From NCBI GenBank assembly GCA_015060225.1, contig SUYX01000003.1:1-64000 (forward strand): a stretch of DNA of 64,000 nucleotides, read 5' to 3'. The position numbers were made by a program, and so were the translations under genes. Position 1 is the first letter of the stretch; each line of letters begins with the position of its first letter. Of this stretch, positions 1 to 8,189 are shown piece after piece. The notes beneath the pieces were generated by a model. It did not search any database and had not been told where the DNA came from. It worked only from the letters and a program-made list of their open reading frames with translations. This stretch comes from Bacteroidales bacterium (lineage in GTDB: Bacteria; Bacteroidota; Bacteroidia; Bacteroidales; UBA932).

Positions 1-516
1 CGGCCAGGGGCAGATATAGCTGCTTTCTCCAAATATGTGAAGGAACTGGTACAGGAGTTTGCTCCGGGAGCCGACGAACCGGAGGTTGAGTTCTTTGATC
101 AGGCAATAGGAAACCTCTATAATTCCATAAAAAAGTCTGCCGTTACCATTGCACTTTTTGCTCTGTTGGCAGTAGTTATAGCCCTTATGGGAGTATTTGG
201 AATTGTGATGTTTGAAACTCAGCACCGCCGCAGTGAGATTGCCATCCGCAAGGTTTATGGTGCCGAGCCGGTGCAGCTTGTGGGGATGCTCAACAACCGC
301 TATGTGCTTACAGTCATTGTATGTTTCATCATTGCCGCCCCTGTTGCATGGATTGTTGTTTCCCGATGGCTGGAGCAGTTTGCCAACCGCATTGCAATGC
401 CTTGGTGGATCTTCCTGGCTTCACTGGCCGCAGTACTCGCGGTAACCATTGGCCTGGTAACCCTCCGCTCCTGGAGAGCCGCACGTGAAAATCCGGCGGA
501 GGTAGTGAGGCAGTAA
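1..516 (+). CDS. ABC transporter permease, FtsX/MacB type (5' end outside window)
   Basis: This is the last 171 residues of a permease; the frame is open from base 1. It carries the C-terminal FtsX block: a first membrane helix (roughly residues 45-70, rich in A, L and V), the cytoplasmic signature FETQHRRSEIAIRKVYGA, then two further helices, ending in the NPAEVVRQ tail typical of MacB-like permeases. The same FETQ.RR...IGVR arrangement recurs in the permeases at 5762, 9016 and 11419, so this is a fourth paralogue of the same cluster. Substrate unknown; the family exports lipoproteins, peptides or drugs, or transmits force to periplasmic partners. A perfect 26-bp palindrome at 549-574 follows the gene and may end its transcript. 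Confidence 0.85.
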   Translation, partial: RPGADIAAFSKYVKELVQEFAPGADEPEVEFFDQAIGNLYNSIKKSAVTIALFALLAVVIALMGVFGIVMFETQHRRSEIAIRKVYGAEPVQLVGMLNNRYVLTVIVCFIIAAPVAWIVVSRWLEQFANRIAMPWWIFLASLAAVLAVTIGLVTLRSWRAARENPAEVVRQ

Positions 517-548
517 ATGCTGTGAGATGGAATCAATTAGGTTAAAAT

Positions 549-574
549 AGGGTAAATTTTTAAAAATTTACCCT
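549..574. terminator. Perfect 13+13 palindrome after permease gene
   Basis: AGGGTAAATTTTT is followed directly by its reverse complement with no spacer, 33 bases after the permease stop. It could act as a weak hairpin terminator. The T-run on the plus strand is short (gtgtttt), so this is tentative. Confidence 0.4.
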
Positions 575-656
575 GTGTTTTGCAGATATTTGTTAGATTT
601 GTGGAGAAAGAGAGGTGGTTGGGGCATAATCATAAATTTTAAAATAATATTGTGAT

Positions 657-809
657 ATGCCGGAAATAAGCAAGTTTTATGGCCAATTGCCAGGTAGGGC
701 TCTGGCTTTAATTACGGAATGGATGATCTGCCATAAAGATGAATTATTGGAAAATTGGGAGCTGTTGAAAAATGGTGAACAGTTCAAGAAAATAAAACCT
801 CTTGAATGA
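657..809 (+). CDS. Internally deleted DUF4160-like small protein (50 aa)
   Basis: The 50-residue product starts MPEISKFYG and continues directly into QLPGRALALITEWMICHKDE and then LLENWELLKNG...KKIKPLE. These are the N-terminal and C-terminal signatures of DUF4160 proteins, normally about 80-90 residues. The middle, which usually carries the RMYxxDHxPPHFH histidine-rich segment, is absent, so the two ends are joined in frame. The stop overlaps the start of the DUF2442 gene (ATGA at 806-809), the usual arrangement for DUF4160/DUF2442 pairs, which are often listed as toxin-antitoxin-like. Because the histidine core is missing, I expect the protein either to be inactive or to keep only its partner-binding role. 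It could be scored as a pseudogene. Confidence 0.6.
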   Translation: MPEISKFYGQLPGRALALITEWMICHKDELLENWELLKNGEQFKKIKPLE

Positions 810-1060
810 TGAAACTGATTTGGGTAACTGACGCCAAAGTTTGCAACGGATATGAGTTGCTGGTTACTTTCAACGATGGATGCAGGAACATTTTTGATTG
901 CAGAATATTATTGGAAGGAGGTAATGCTTTGTATGAGCCGTTACAGGATGCAAAGGCTTTCAAAGAAATTGCCCTTGACGGATGGACCGTTACCTGGAAA
1001 GATGGTACAATTGATGTGGCACCGGAGTTCTTATATGAAAAAGGGATTCCGGTTGAATGA
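806..1060 (+). CDS. DUF2442-like protein (partner of the DUF4160 gene)
   Basis: An 84-residue protein, MMKLIWVTDAKVCNGYELLVTFNDG..., with the beta-rich pattern of DUF2442: a short strand, 'V.F.DG...FD...LL', then 'L.D...F..I.LD..TV.W.DG.DVAPE.LYE'. DUF2442 proteins usually follow DUF4160 genes, as here with an ATGA overlap; the pair is thought to be a toxin-antitoxin-like or regulatory module. No biochemical function is established that I can rely on. The gene ends 13 nt before the sigma-54 regulator, so the three may be co-transcribed. A second ATG at 809 is an equally possible start. Confidence 0.65.
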   Translation: MMKLIWVTDAKVCNGYELLVTFNDGCRNIFDCRILLEGGNALYEPLQDAKAFKEIALDGWTVTWKDGTIDVAPEFLYEKGIPVE

Positions 1061-1073
1061 CTTTCAAAAGACA

Positions 1074-2495
1074 ATGGCAACAAAGACTAAAGGGAAAATA
1101 TTGGTTGTTGATGACAATGCAGGGATAAGGGGGGCACTGAAGGTGCTGCTCCCTTTGCATTTTGAGCAGGTGGAACTGATTGCCTCGCCTAAGGAACTTA
1201 TGGCAAAGATGAACCAGTTCAGGCCAAATGTGGTGCTGCTGGACATGAATTTCCATACAGATATAAATACCGGGAACGAGGGGCTGTACTGGGTGGCGGA
1301 ACTCAAGAAGTATTTTCCGCAGACTGAGGTTGTCCTCTTTACAGCGTATGCCGATATCCAGTTGGCGGTGGAGGGGATGAAGCGCGGGGCGTTTGATTTT
1401 GTTGTGAAGCCATGGGACAATGCAAAACTTGTGGAGATACTTGCCAAGGCGGTGGAGAAGAACCGCAAGGAGCAGAAGCAGAGTCCCCAGCAGGTTCAGC
1501 AACAGGTTCTTCCCGACAAAATGATCTGGGGAGAGTCTCCGCAGATGCAGGCAATACAGAGGACAGTGGAGAAGATTGCCCCTACGGATGCCACAGTACT
1601 CATTACCGGAGAGAACGGTACCGGAAAGGATGTCCTTGCAGGGGAGATTCACAGCAGGAGCAGCAGATGCAGCAGGCAGATGGTGAGTGTGGATGTGGGA
1701 GCCCTTACCGAGACCCTTTTTGAAAGCGAACTGTTCGGACATGTGAAAGGGGCCTTTACAGATGCCCATGCAGACCATACCGGCAAGTTTGAGCAGGCCA
1801 ACGGGGGAACCCTCTTTCTGGATGAGATAGGTAATATCCCAATCCATCTGCAGGGAAAACTCTTGAGAGTGCTGCAGAACAGGTGTATTACCAAAGTGGG
1901 AGATACCCGTCAGATTCCTATAGATATCCGCCTCATTTGTGCCACCAATATGGATCTGGAGCAGATGATCAGGGACGGCAAGTTCAGGGAAGACCTGTAC
2001 TACCGCATAAATACCATGCACATTGTATTGCCTTCATTGAGGGAGCGCATGGATGAGATCAAACATCTGGCAGAGCAGTTCATGACAAGATATGCCCAGA
2101 AATACGGGAGGAATGTGAAACACATAGACCATCAGGCCCTCTCGGCCCTAAAACTCCACCGCTGGAGGGGAAACATCAGGGAACTCAAGAATGCAATTGA
2201 AAAGGCTGTTATTATGAGTGAAGGGGAGACCTTAACCCTGCAGGATCTGCAGATGAGCATTTCTCTTCCCGACAACTCCCCATCTTCCCACAGTCCAATG
2301 TCTTTGGGTGTTGGAGCATTACATGCACAAGGAAAAGGGGAACAGGAATATAATGGGGAGACCCTTGAAATGCAGGAGGAGAGGACAATCCGGGCAGCAA
2401 TGGAGAAATGCGGCGGCAATCTCTCCCTGGTTGCCAAGACCCTCAACATCTCCCGTCCTACATTGTACTCAAAATTGAAAAAATACAACATTTGA
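1074..2495 (+). CDS. Sigma-54-dependent response regulator (NtrC family)
   Basis: A 473-residue three-domain regulator. Residues 1-125 are a receiver domain (KILVVDD acidic pocket, phospho-acceptor Asp57 in VVLLDMN, conserved K in VVKPWD). Residues 155-390 are an AAA+ sigma-54 activation domain with Walker A GENGTGKD and Walker B GGTLFLDEIG. Its sigma-54 loop reads GAFTDA instead of the usual GAFTGA. The C-terminus is a Fis-type HTH (GNLSLVAKTLNISRPTLYSKL). The frame stays open upstream to 852, but ATG 1074 puts the receiver at the N-terminus and clears the DUF2442 gene. The cognate kinase follows after 8 nt. It probably activates RpoN-dependent promoters of the surrounding ABC export genes; that target set is inferred from position only. 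Confidence 0.9.
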   Translation: MATKTKGKILVVDDNAGIRGALKVLLPLHFEQVELIASPKELMAKMNQFRPNVVLLDMNFHTDINTGNEGLYWVAELKKYFPQTEVVLFTAYADIQLAVEGMKRGAFDFVVKPWDNAKLVEILAKAVEKNRKEQKQSPQQVQQQVLPDKMIWGESPQMQAIQRTVEKIAPTDATVLITGENGTGKDVLAGEIHSRSSRCSRQMVSVDVGALTETLFESELFGHVKGAFTDAHADHTGKFEQANGGTLFLDEIGNIPIHLQGKLLRVLQNRCITKVGDTRQIPIDIRLICATNMDLEQMIRDGKFREDLYYRINTMHIVLPSLRERMDEIKHLAEQFMTRYAQKYGRNVKHIDHQALSALKLHRWRGNIRELKNAIEKAVIMSEGETLTLQDLQMSISLPDNSPSSHSPMSLGVGALHAQGKGEQEYNGETLEMQEERTIRAAMEKCGGNLSLVAKTLNISRPTLYSKLKKYNI

Positions 2496-2503
2496 TTGTC
2501 GGG

Positions 2504-3715
2504 ATGCTGAAAATGATTCTCATATTGCTGGTTATTGCGCTGGTGTGCTTCCTGTACACTGTCTATTTGTGGCACAAGACCAATGAGAAACTCACTTTTA
2601 TGCTGGATTCCCTGGATAATGATGATGTTAATTTCAGGTTCCGGGAGAGGCTTTTCTTCAATGCCTCACTTAACCGTACACTCAACCGCCTCAGGGGGAT
2701 TTATGAGAAGAGGCAGAATGAACTGCGGGAACAGGAGCAGTATTTTGCCCGTATGCTGGAGAATGTGCAGACCGGAATTGTGGTGGTTGAAGAGTTGCAT
2801 GGAAGGATTCTTTTCTACAATAATTTTGCAAAGGTGCTGCTGGGAATGGAACAGGTGTCGCACCTGAGACAGATAAAGCGCTTGAATGAGCAGCTTTATG
2901 ATGCCTTCATTGCAGTAAAGCCGGGAACGAACCTCAAGGCCTCCTACTATAATGAGAGTGCATCTGTAAATATCCTCCTTTCGGCCTCCTATGCATCGCT
3001 GAAAGGGAAAGATGTGAAGATAGTGGCAGTGAGCAATATTGACCCGCAGTTGAGCGAGAACCAGGAGGAGAGTTGGAACAAACTCACCAGAGTCCTCACC
3101 CACGAGATTATGAACACAATTACCCCAATTGTTTCGCTGAGCGATACCCTTAACCAGTGTGCGGTGGAGGATAAGTTGGATTCCAATTACATCTCCGGGC
3201 TGGAGACAATTTCGGCCTCATCCAAAGGGCTGCTCAGTTTTGTGGAGTCTTACAGGAGCCTTACCCGTGTGGCTGCCCCTATCAGAAAATCTTTCCTTGT
3301 GAGTGAACTGGTAGAGAGGGTGTTCCAACTTACCGCCCCTTACACTTCAGATGTTGGGATTGGGACAGTTTACATTGAGAAGACCGAGGATGTAATCCTT
3401 TGGGCAGATGAGAACCAGATAGCCCAGATACTTATAAACCTTGTGAAGAATGCGGCGCAGGCCGGGGCCACCCGCATTGAGATTTCTGTAGAACTGGATT
3501 CACTTGAGAATGTGGTGATTGAGGTCTTCAATAATGGTGCCCCAATTAGCGCAGAAGGGCGCGAAGAGATTTTTGTCCCGTTCTACACCACCAAACAGGA
3601 GGGTACCGGCATAGGTCTCTCCCTCTCCCGACAAATCATGCGCCTTCACAACGGCTCCCTTACCCTTTCCCGCAGCGACTCACAGGGCACAGCCTTCAAA
3701 CTTAAGTTTTCGTGA
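2504..3715 (+). CDS. Sensor histidine kinase (NtrY-like)
   Basis: A 403-residue membrane kinase paired with the preceding regulator. One N-terminal membrane helix (about residues 3-22) is followed by a charged linker and a PAS-like sensor region (about 85-190). The H-box is LTHEIMNTITPI with phospho-acceptor His200. The HATPase domain shows the N-box ILINLVKNAAQA and the G2 box GTGIGLSLSRQIM. No sizeable periplasmic domain is visible, so sensing is probably cytoplasmic or within the membrane. ATG 2504 lies 8 nt after the regulator stop; the frame is open further upstream but overlaps the regulator. The TGA stop at 3713-3715 is supplied by the left end of repeat element E1. Confidence 0.88.
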   Translation: MLKMILILLVIALVCFLYTVYLWHKTNEKLTFMLDSLDNDDVNFRFRERLFFNASLNRTLNRLRGIYEKRQNELREQEQYFARMLENVQTGIVVVEELHGRILFYNNFAKVLLGMEQVSHLRQIKRLNEQLYDAFIAVKPGTNLKASYYNESASVNILLSASYASLKGKDVKIVAVSNIDPQLSENQEESWNKLTRVLTHEIMNTITPIVSLSDTLNQCAVEDKLDSNYISGLETISASSKGLLSFVESYRSLTRVAAPIRKSFLVSELVERVFQLTAPYTSDVGIGTVYIEKTEDVILWADENQIAQILINLVKNAAQAGATRIEISVELDSLENVVIEVFNNGAPISAEGREEIFVPFYTTKQEGTGIGLSLSRQIMRLHNGSLTLSRSDSQGTAFKLKFS

Positions 3716-3912
3716 CGTTGTCTTTTTGTGTAACTCGCTGAAAATCAATATTGATTAGATTAAGAGGAAATACCTTTGAAAACTGAATCCCTCCCAACCT
3801 TTGGTTTGGGCCCCTCCCGTTCACGGGACCACGGGCGGTCACGGTTTTCAAAGGTATTTTCTCTTAATTTATTGAACCCTGTTTATCAGCGAGTTGTACA
3901 AAAAGACAACGT
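3715..3912. repeat. REPIN-like element E1 (198 bp, expanded copy)
   Basis: Left end ACGTTGTCTTTTTGT and right end ACAAAAAGACAACGT are the terminal inverted repeats of the dispersed family. Just inside them CTCGCTGA pairs with TCAGCGAG. The interior is longer than in other copies: a 23-nt arm at 3761-3783 pairs (22 of 23) with 3844-3866 and encloses a GC-rich tip with smaller hairpins. A 14-bp palindrome AATCAATATTGATT lies at 3743-3756. The element starts on the stop codon of the kinase gene and ends 25 nt before the nucleotidase gene. Confidence 0.9.
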
Positions 3913-3925
3913 CACAAAAAAGTGC

Positions 3926-3933
3926 TATATTTG
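3926..3933 (+). promoter_or_regulatory. Predicted -7 box of nucleotidase gene
   Basis: TATATTTG matches the Bacteroidota TAnnTTTG box and lies only 4 nt before the ATG at 3938. A transcript from here would be almost leaderless. No good -33 TTTG is seen at the usual spacing, so confidence is modest. Confidence 0.4.
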
Positions 3934-3937
3934 AAGT

Positions 3938-5488
3938 ATGAAAAATTTATATAATCTAATCTGCCTTACAGTTGTGTTTTTTGTGGCGGGATGTGCCAAA
4001 AGCAACAGGGGGATTCAGTTGCCGCAGAGTCCCGTGGTGATATTGTTTGAGAATGATGTCCATTGTGCGGTGGAGGGTTATGCAAAGATGGCGGCCCTTA
4101 AGGTAGAGGAACAGGCACGTACACCATATGTTACAGTGGTGTCTGCAGGAGATTTTGTGCAGGGAGATGTGATTGGTTCCGTTACGGAAGGGGAATCCAT
4201 AGTTGGTATAATGAACAGGGTAGGATATGATTTTGTGGCCCCTGGAAACCATGAGTTTGATTTTGGAATGGAGCGGCTGCAGGAGATTGCACGTGATTTG
4301 CAGGCAGAAGAGTTATGCGCAAATTTCACCTCAAATAAAACTCAAGAGCCTGTATTCAAGCCATATATTATTGTAGATTATGGGGGTTGCAAAATTGCAT
4401 TCATAGGATTGATTACCCCATCTACCGCAACATCGGTAATACCAAAGACTTTCCAAGATGGGGAGGGGAATGTTGCCTATGGATTCAATTCCGCCAATCT
4501 CTTTACCTGTGCCCAGCAGTGGATAGACAAATCCAGAAGAGATGGGGCAGATTATGTGATAGTGTTGTCCCATCTTGGGGATATCAAGGAGGGGGATTAT
4601 CCTACATCTGTAGAGTTTATCGGGAATACAATAGGGGTAGATGTGGTGCTGGATGGCCATTCCCACAGTGTTATTCCCGATAGTCTTGTGCTGGATAAGG
4701 AGGGGAAACAGGTACTGCTCGCCTCCACAGGAACCAGGTTTGAATTTGTGGGGAAGCTGGAACTTTCTGTTGAAGGGAAATTCACTTCTGAACTCCTCCC
4801 TGCAGAAACTTTGAAGGATGACCTGGAGATTGCAGCATTTGTAAATGAGTTGAAAGAGGGGGTACTTGCTGCAGGGGATAGGATTGTGGGGTACCTTGAG
4901 GAAGATCTTTTTGCACTTGATTCCAATGATAACTGGCTTGTGAGGGACAGGCAGATGCCTATTGGAACTTTTTGTGCTGATGCTTTCCGGGAAGTGCTGG
5001 GTACCGATATTGCCATGATAAACGGCGGAGGCATAAGGAACAACCTTTATGCAGGGGATGTTTCCTATAATGATCTCCTTTCTGTATTCCCTTTTGGAAA
5101 TAATGCCTGCACCGTTTCACTTACAGGTGCGCAACTGGTAGATATACTTGAGGCCTCTGTAAGGTCTCTTCCTCTGCCCAGTGGCAGTTTTATGCAGGTG
5201 AGTGGGGTGCGCTACAATTGTGATGCGTCTGTTGCTTCTCCCGTAGAGTTTGATGACAGCGGCCTTTTTGTTGGAGTTCGCCCCGGAGCCCCCCGCAGAG
5301 TCTCAGATGTTCAGGTCCTTGACAAAACTTCCGGTAATTATCTCCCGGTTGAACTTTCCCGTACCTACACCCTTGGCGGAATAGACTACAACCTCGCCAA
5401 CCTTGGCTCCGACGGCATGTTCCGCTACACCACCCTTCTCCATAGCAACCAGGGGCTGGATGTGGATGTTCTAGCCCAGTTTTTGTGA
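3938..5488 (+). CDS. 5'-nucleotidase/UshA-family lipoprotein
   Basis: A 516-residue exported metallophosphoesterase. The N-terminus has a lipoprotein signal peptide with lipobox VAGC (Cys19), so it should be membrane-anchored and face the periplasm or surface. The metal-binding motifs appear in order: ENDVHC (D-x-H), SAGDFVQGD, GNHEFDFG, SHLGD and DGHSHS. The C-terminal 5'-nucleotidase domain has INGGGIRNNL and ends with a GGIDYN...G.DG.FRY region typical of the substrate-binding half. It probably hydrolyses nucleoside 5'-phosphates or related phosphoesters for salvage. It sits between the two-component system and the permeases, bracketed by repeats E1 and E2. Its TGA stop (5486-5488) lies within the E2 end. 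Confidence 0.88.
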   Translation: MKNLYNLICLTVVFFVAGCAKSNRGIQLPQSPVVILFENDVHCAVEGYAKMAALKVEEQARTPYVTVVSAGDFVQGDVIGSVTEGESIVGIMNRVGYDFVAPGNHEFDFGMERLQEIARDLQAEELCANFTSNKTQEPVFKPYIIVDYGGCKIAFIGLITPSTATSVIPKTFQDGEGNVAYGFNSANLFTCAQQWIDKSRRDGADYVIVLSHLGDIKEGDYPTSVEFIGNTIGVDVVLDGHSHSVIPDSLVLDKEGKQVLLASTGTRFEFVGKLELSVEGKFTSELLPAETLKDDLEIAAFVNELKEGVLAAGDRIVGYLEEDLFALDSNDNWLVRDRQMPIGTFCADAFREVLGTDIAMINGGGIRNNLYAGDVSYNDLLSVFPFGNNACTVSLTGAQLVDILEASVRSLPLPSGSFMQVSGVRYNCDASVASPVEFDDSGLFVGVRPGAPRRVSDVQVLDKTSGNYLPVELSRTYTLGGIDYNLANLGSDGMFRYTTLLHSNQGLDVDVLAQFL

Positions 5489-5608
5489 CGTTGTCTTTTT
5501 GTACAATTGTTTGGGAACCAAACAATTGAAAAATGAGGTGCATCAATTTTTTCAGCACCTCATTTTTTATTTTGCTGATTATCAGCAAAATGTACAAAAA
5601 GACAACGT
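5488..5608. repeat. REPIN-like element E2 (121 bp, three-armed)
   Basis: Terminal repeats enclose three hairpins: CAATTGTTTGG/CCAAACAATTG (5504-5528), AAATGAGGTGC/GCACCTCATTT (5531-5565, followed by T-rich sequence) and TTTTGCTGA/TCAGCAAAA (5570-5590). With the terminal repeats paired, the whole folds as a closed four-way junction. The left end supplies the TGA of the nucleotidase gene. It is nearly identical to E4. Confidence 0.93.
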
Positions 5609-5761
5609 AACAATGTAAAAAAAATTATCACCTGTAAAGTTTCTTTACACTTTTTGTTTTGTAATAAATCATGTAAATAGCAGTAAAACAGTTGTTTATA
5701 TTCTTTGGCACGGCCGTTGCTCCTGTAATGGCATAGATGTAAAAGTGTAAAGGAATAACTT

Positions 5762-8104
5762 ATGAAACTGAAAAGGGATATTGTTAAAATTCTTTCGTTG
5801 GCCCTGGGGCTGGCTGTGGGGGTGGTGCTGATTGCAAAGGTTTGTTTTGAACTCCAGTATGACAGTTTTTTCGAAGACAAGGAGCGGGTATATAAAATCA
5901 TGACCGGAGTGGTAAGGCATGATGAGGATCCGTTGAATGCAGACCAGATCAGCGGGGCGGTGGCACCTGGGTTCAAGGAGTTTGTGCTGGGAGTGGAAGT
6001 GGCAACCAGGGTTACACCGGTATTCAACAACAGCACATACTATACAGAGGATAACAACAAGTTTACTGCAGAGCTCCTGCTTGCCGATACCAGTTTCTTT
6101 GACATTTTTACAAGGGAGATATATGCAGGAGATCCACATAAGGTATTCAGTGAGTGGGGAAAAGTTATGGTTTCCCTCTCTTTTGCCCAGAAGCTGGGGG
6201 GTACAGAAGAAGTTGTCGGGAAGACTATCTATAATGAATCGCTCCCTAAGGCAAAATTCACCATTGAGGGGGTATATGAAGATTTTCCCAAGAACAGTAC
6301 TTTTGCAGGGACAGATATCCTGTTGAGTCTCCCTACATATGCCAAAAACAGTACTGAGAACTGGTTGGGAAATGACCGTTACTATGGGTATGTAAAACTG
6401 GAACCAGGTGTTGATCCCGACAATCTTGCAGATGCCATACATGCCATGCAGGAGAAGAACCAGCCTCTGGAGGAACTGGAGCAGAGCGGACTGAAATTGT
6501 GGTACTGGCTGCAGAGGGCAGACAGGCAGCATCTCCTCTATTCCAGCACCAACAGGAATATGGTAATAATGCTTTCTATTGTAGCTCTTCTCCTTATAGC
6601 AGCAGCCTCTGTGAACTATATCCTCAATACCATATCTTCAGTTGTGCAGAGGGCCAAGGAGATAGGGGTAAGGAAATGTTATGGTGCCGGCAGCGGCAGC
6701 ATTATGGGGCTGATACTCAGGGAGGCAGCAACAAATGTGGCAATATCAGCAGTTCTGGCTATAGGAATGGTTCTGGCAATGGAGAAGATGGTAGAGAGAT
6801 TGCTCGATGCCTCTCTTGCCTCATTGTTCACCCCAGCCTCTATTGCAAGTGCGGTGGCTGTGTGCGGGATAATGCTGTTGGTATCGGGACTCATCCCTGC
6901 AAAAATCTTTATGGGAATTCCGGTCTCAACTGCATTCAGAAACTATCGGGAAACAAAAAGGAGATGGAAACTCATATTCCTTGGGGTGCAGTTCACATTT
7001 ACAGTGTTTCTGGCGTGTGCAGTTACAATTTTCGGGAAGCAGTACAATATGATGCTCAACGAGGATATGGGGTATGAGTATGACAATCTCCTGGTGGCAT
7101 ACCTGCCGGGGACTCCAACTGAAGATTTCTTTAAGGTACAGGACAAGCTGGCATCAATGCCTGAGGTTGTGGGGTGTGAACTTGTATCGGACATTCCAAT
7201 GATGGGGTCGTCGGGAAACAATGTGTATCTCCCGGGTGCGGAGAAGGAACTGTTCAATATTTCAGACCAGTACTATTCTACTGTAGGTACTGCTGAACTC
7301 CTTGGAATAGAGTTTATTGAAGGTGGGGAGGCACAGACTCCAAAGGAGATTGCCGTAAGCCGCTCATTTGTGGAAAAGATGCAGCAGTTTACAGACTGGA
7401 GCGATGGTGCCATTGGAAAGGCGGTGATCATGACCGAGCACAGTGCCCATAAGGATGACATCTATACCATTTGCGGAGTATATGAGGATTACAAGATAGG
7501 TGCGCTGGTGTCGGATGACAGGCCAAGTGTGAGGTTTGGTGCGCTGCAGGGAGACAAACATGTCTATTTCAACTATATACTCGTAAAACTTTCCCGCCTG
7601 GATGCAAATGCAATTGCCCGTGTGCAGGAGGCAATCAATGAGATACTTCCCGACAAATCCCTTGAGATTGCTTCCTACAGGGAGGGGATGCTGGAGCAGT
7701 TCTCAGAAGTAAAGAAAGTGAAGGATTCCATTCTCCTTGGCGGCCTGGTATCCCTGATCATCTCCCTTATGGGACTTATAGGATACATCAAGGATGAAAC
7801 TTCCCGACGAAGTTCCGAGATGGCCATCCGAAAAATCAACGGTGCCCTCCCGGGGGAAATAATGGGGCTGTTTGTAAAAGGCATTATACCATTGGTGGTT
7901 GTGGCTTCCCTTTTGGGCAACATTGCTGCCCACCTTGCCTCCGACATAGCCCTTGAAATGTTTGAGCAGAAAACCCATATAGGCTTATGGATTTATATCA
8001 TCTGCGACATTACAGTAATACTAATTGTACTCGCAACCGTAATAATTAACAGTATACGCGTCTCGCGGGCCAACCCTGTGGTATCACTCTCTAAAGGCGA
8101 ATAA
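5762..8104 (+). CDS. ABC transporter permease, two-FtsX-domain (MacB-like) protein
   Basis: A 780-residue inner-membrane permease. An N-terminal helix (about residues 8-27, MacB periplasmic core boundary) is followed by about 240 extracytoplasmic residues. A first FtsX block of helices (about 265-375) contains AKEIGVRKCYGA. A second helix near residue 400, a second extracytoplasmic region and a second FtsX block (about 660-775) with SSEMAIRKINGA follow. The protein ends NPVVSLSKGE. Such proteins work with a LolD/MacB-type ATPase, here the next gene. It probably exports a lipoprotein, peptide or toxic compound, or drives a periplasmic process; the substrate cannot be read from sequence. Confidence 0.87.
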   Translation: MKLKRDIVKILSLALGLAVGVVLIAKVCFELQYDSFFEDKERVYKIMTGVVRHDEDPLNADQISGAVAPGFKEFVLGVEVATRVTPVFNNSTYYTEDNNKFTAELLLADTSFFDIFTREIYAGDPHKVFSEWGKVMVSLSFAQKLGGTEEVVGKTIYNESLPKAKFTIEGVYEDFPKNSTFAGTDILLSLPTYAKNSTENWLGNDRYYGYVKLEPGVDPDNLADAIHAMQEKNQPLEELEQSGLKLWYWLQRADRQHLLYSSTNRNMVIMLSIVALLLIAAASVNYILNTISSVVQRAKEIGVRKCYGAGSGSIMGLILREAATNVAISAVLAIGMVLAMEKMVERLLDASLASLFTPASIASAVAVCGIMLLVSGLIPAKIFMGIPVSTAFRNYRETKRRWKLIFLGVQFTFTVFLACAVTIFGKQYNMMLNEDMGYEYDNLLVAYLPGTPTEDFFKVQDKLASMPEVVGCELVSDIPMMGSSGNNVYLPGAEKELFNISDQYYSTVGTAELLGIEFIEGGEAQTPKEIAVSRSFVEKMQQFTDWSDGAIGKAVIMTEHSAHKDDIYTICGVYEDYKIGALVSDDRPSVRFGALQGDKHVYFNYILVKLSRLDANAIARVQEAINEILPDKSLEIASYREGMLEQFSEVKKVKDSILLGGLVSLIISLMGLIGYIKDETSRRSSEMAIRKINGALPGEIMGLFVKGIIPLVVVASLLGNIAAHLASDIALEMFEQKTHIGLWIYIICDITVILIVLATVIINSIRVSRANPVVSLSKGE

Positions 8105-8107
8105 TAG

Positions 8108-8148
8108 AAAGTCGGTCCCCGAGTTACTATAAAGTCGGTCCCCGAGTT
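8108..8148. repeat. Direct repeat pair between permease and ATPase genes
   Basis: AAAGTCGGTCCCCGAGTT occurs twice, at 8108-8125 and 8131-8148, separated by 5 nt. Each unit contains a small CGG/CCG dyad. The pair lies in the short gap before the ATPase gene and could be an operator or a remnant of a duplication. Nothing else in the window matches it. Confidence 0.7.
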
Positions 8149-8189
8149 TATATAAAAAATAGTATCATTAAAATTAAAAAATATTAGTT

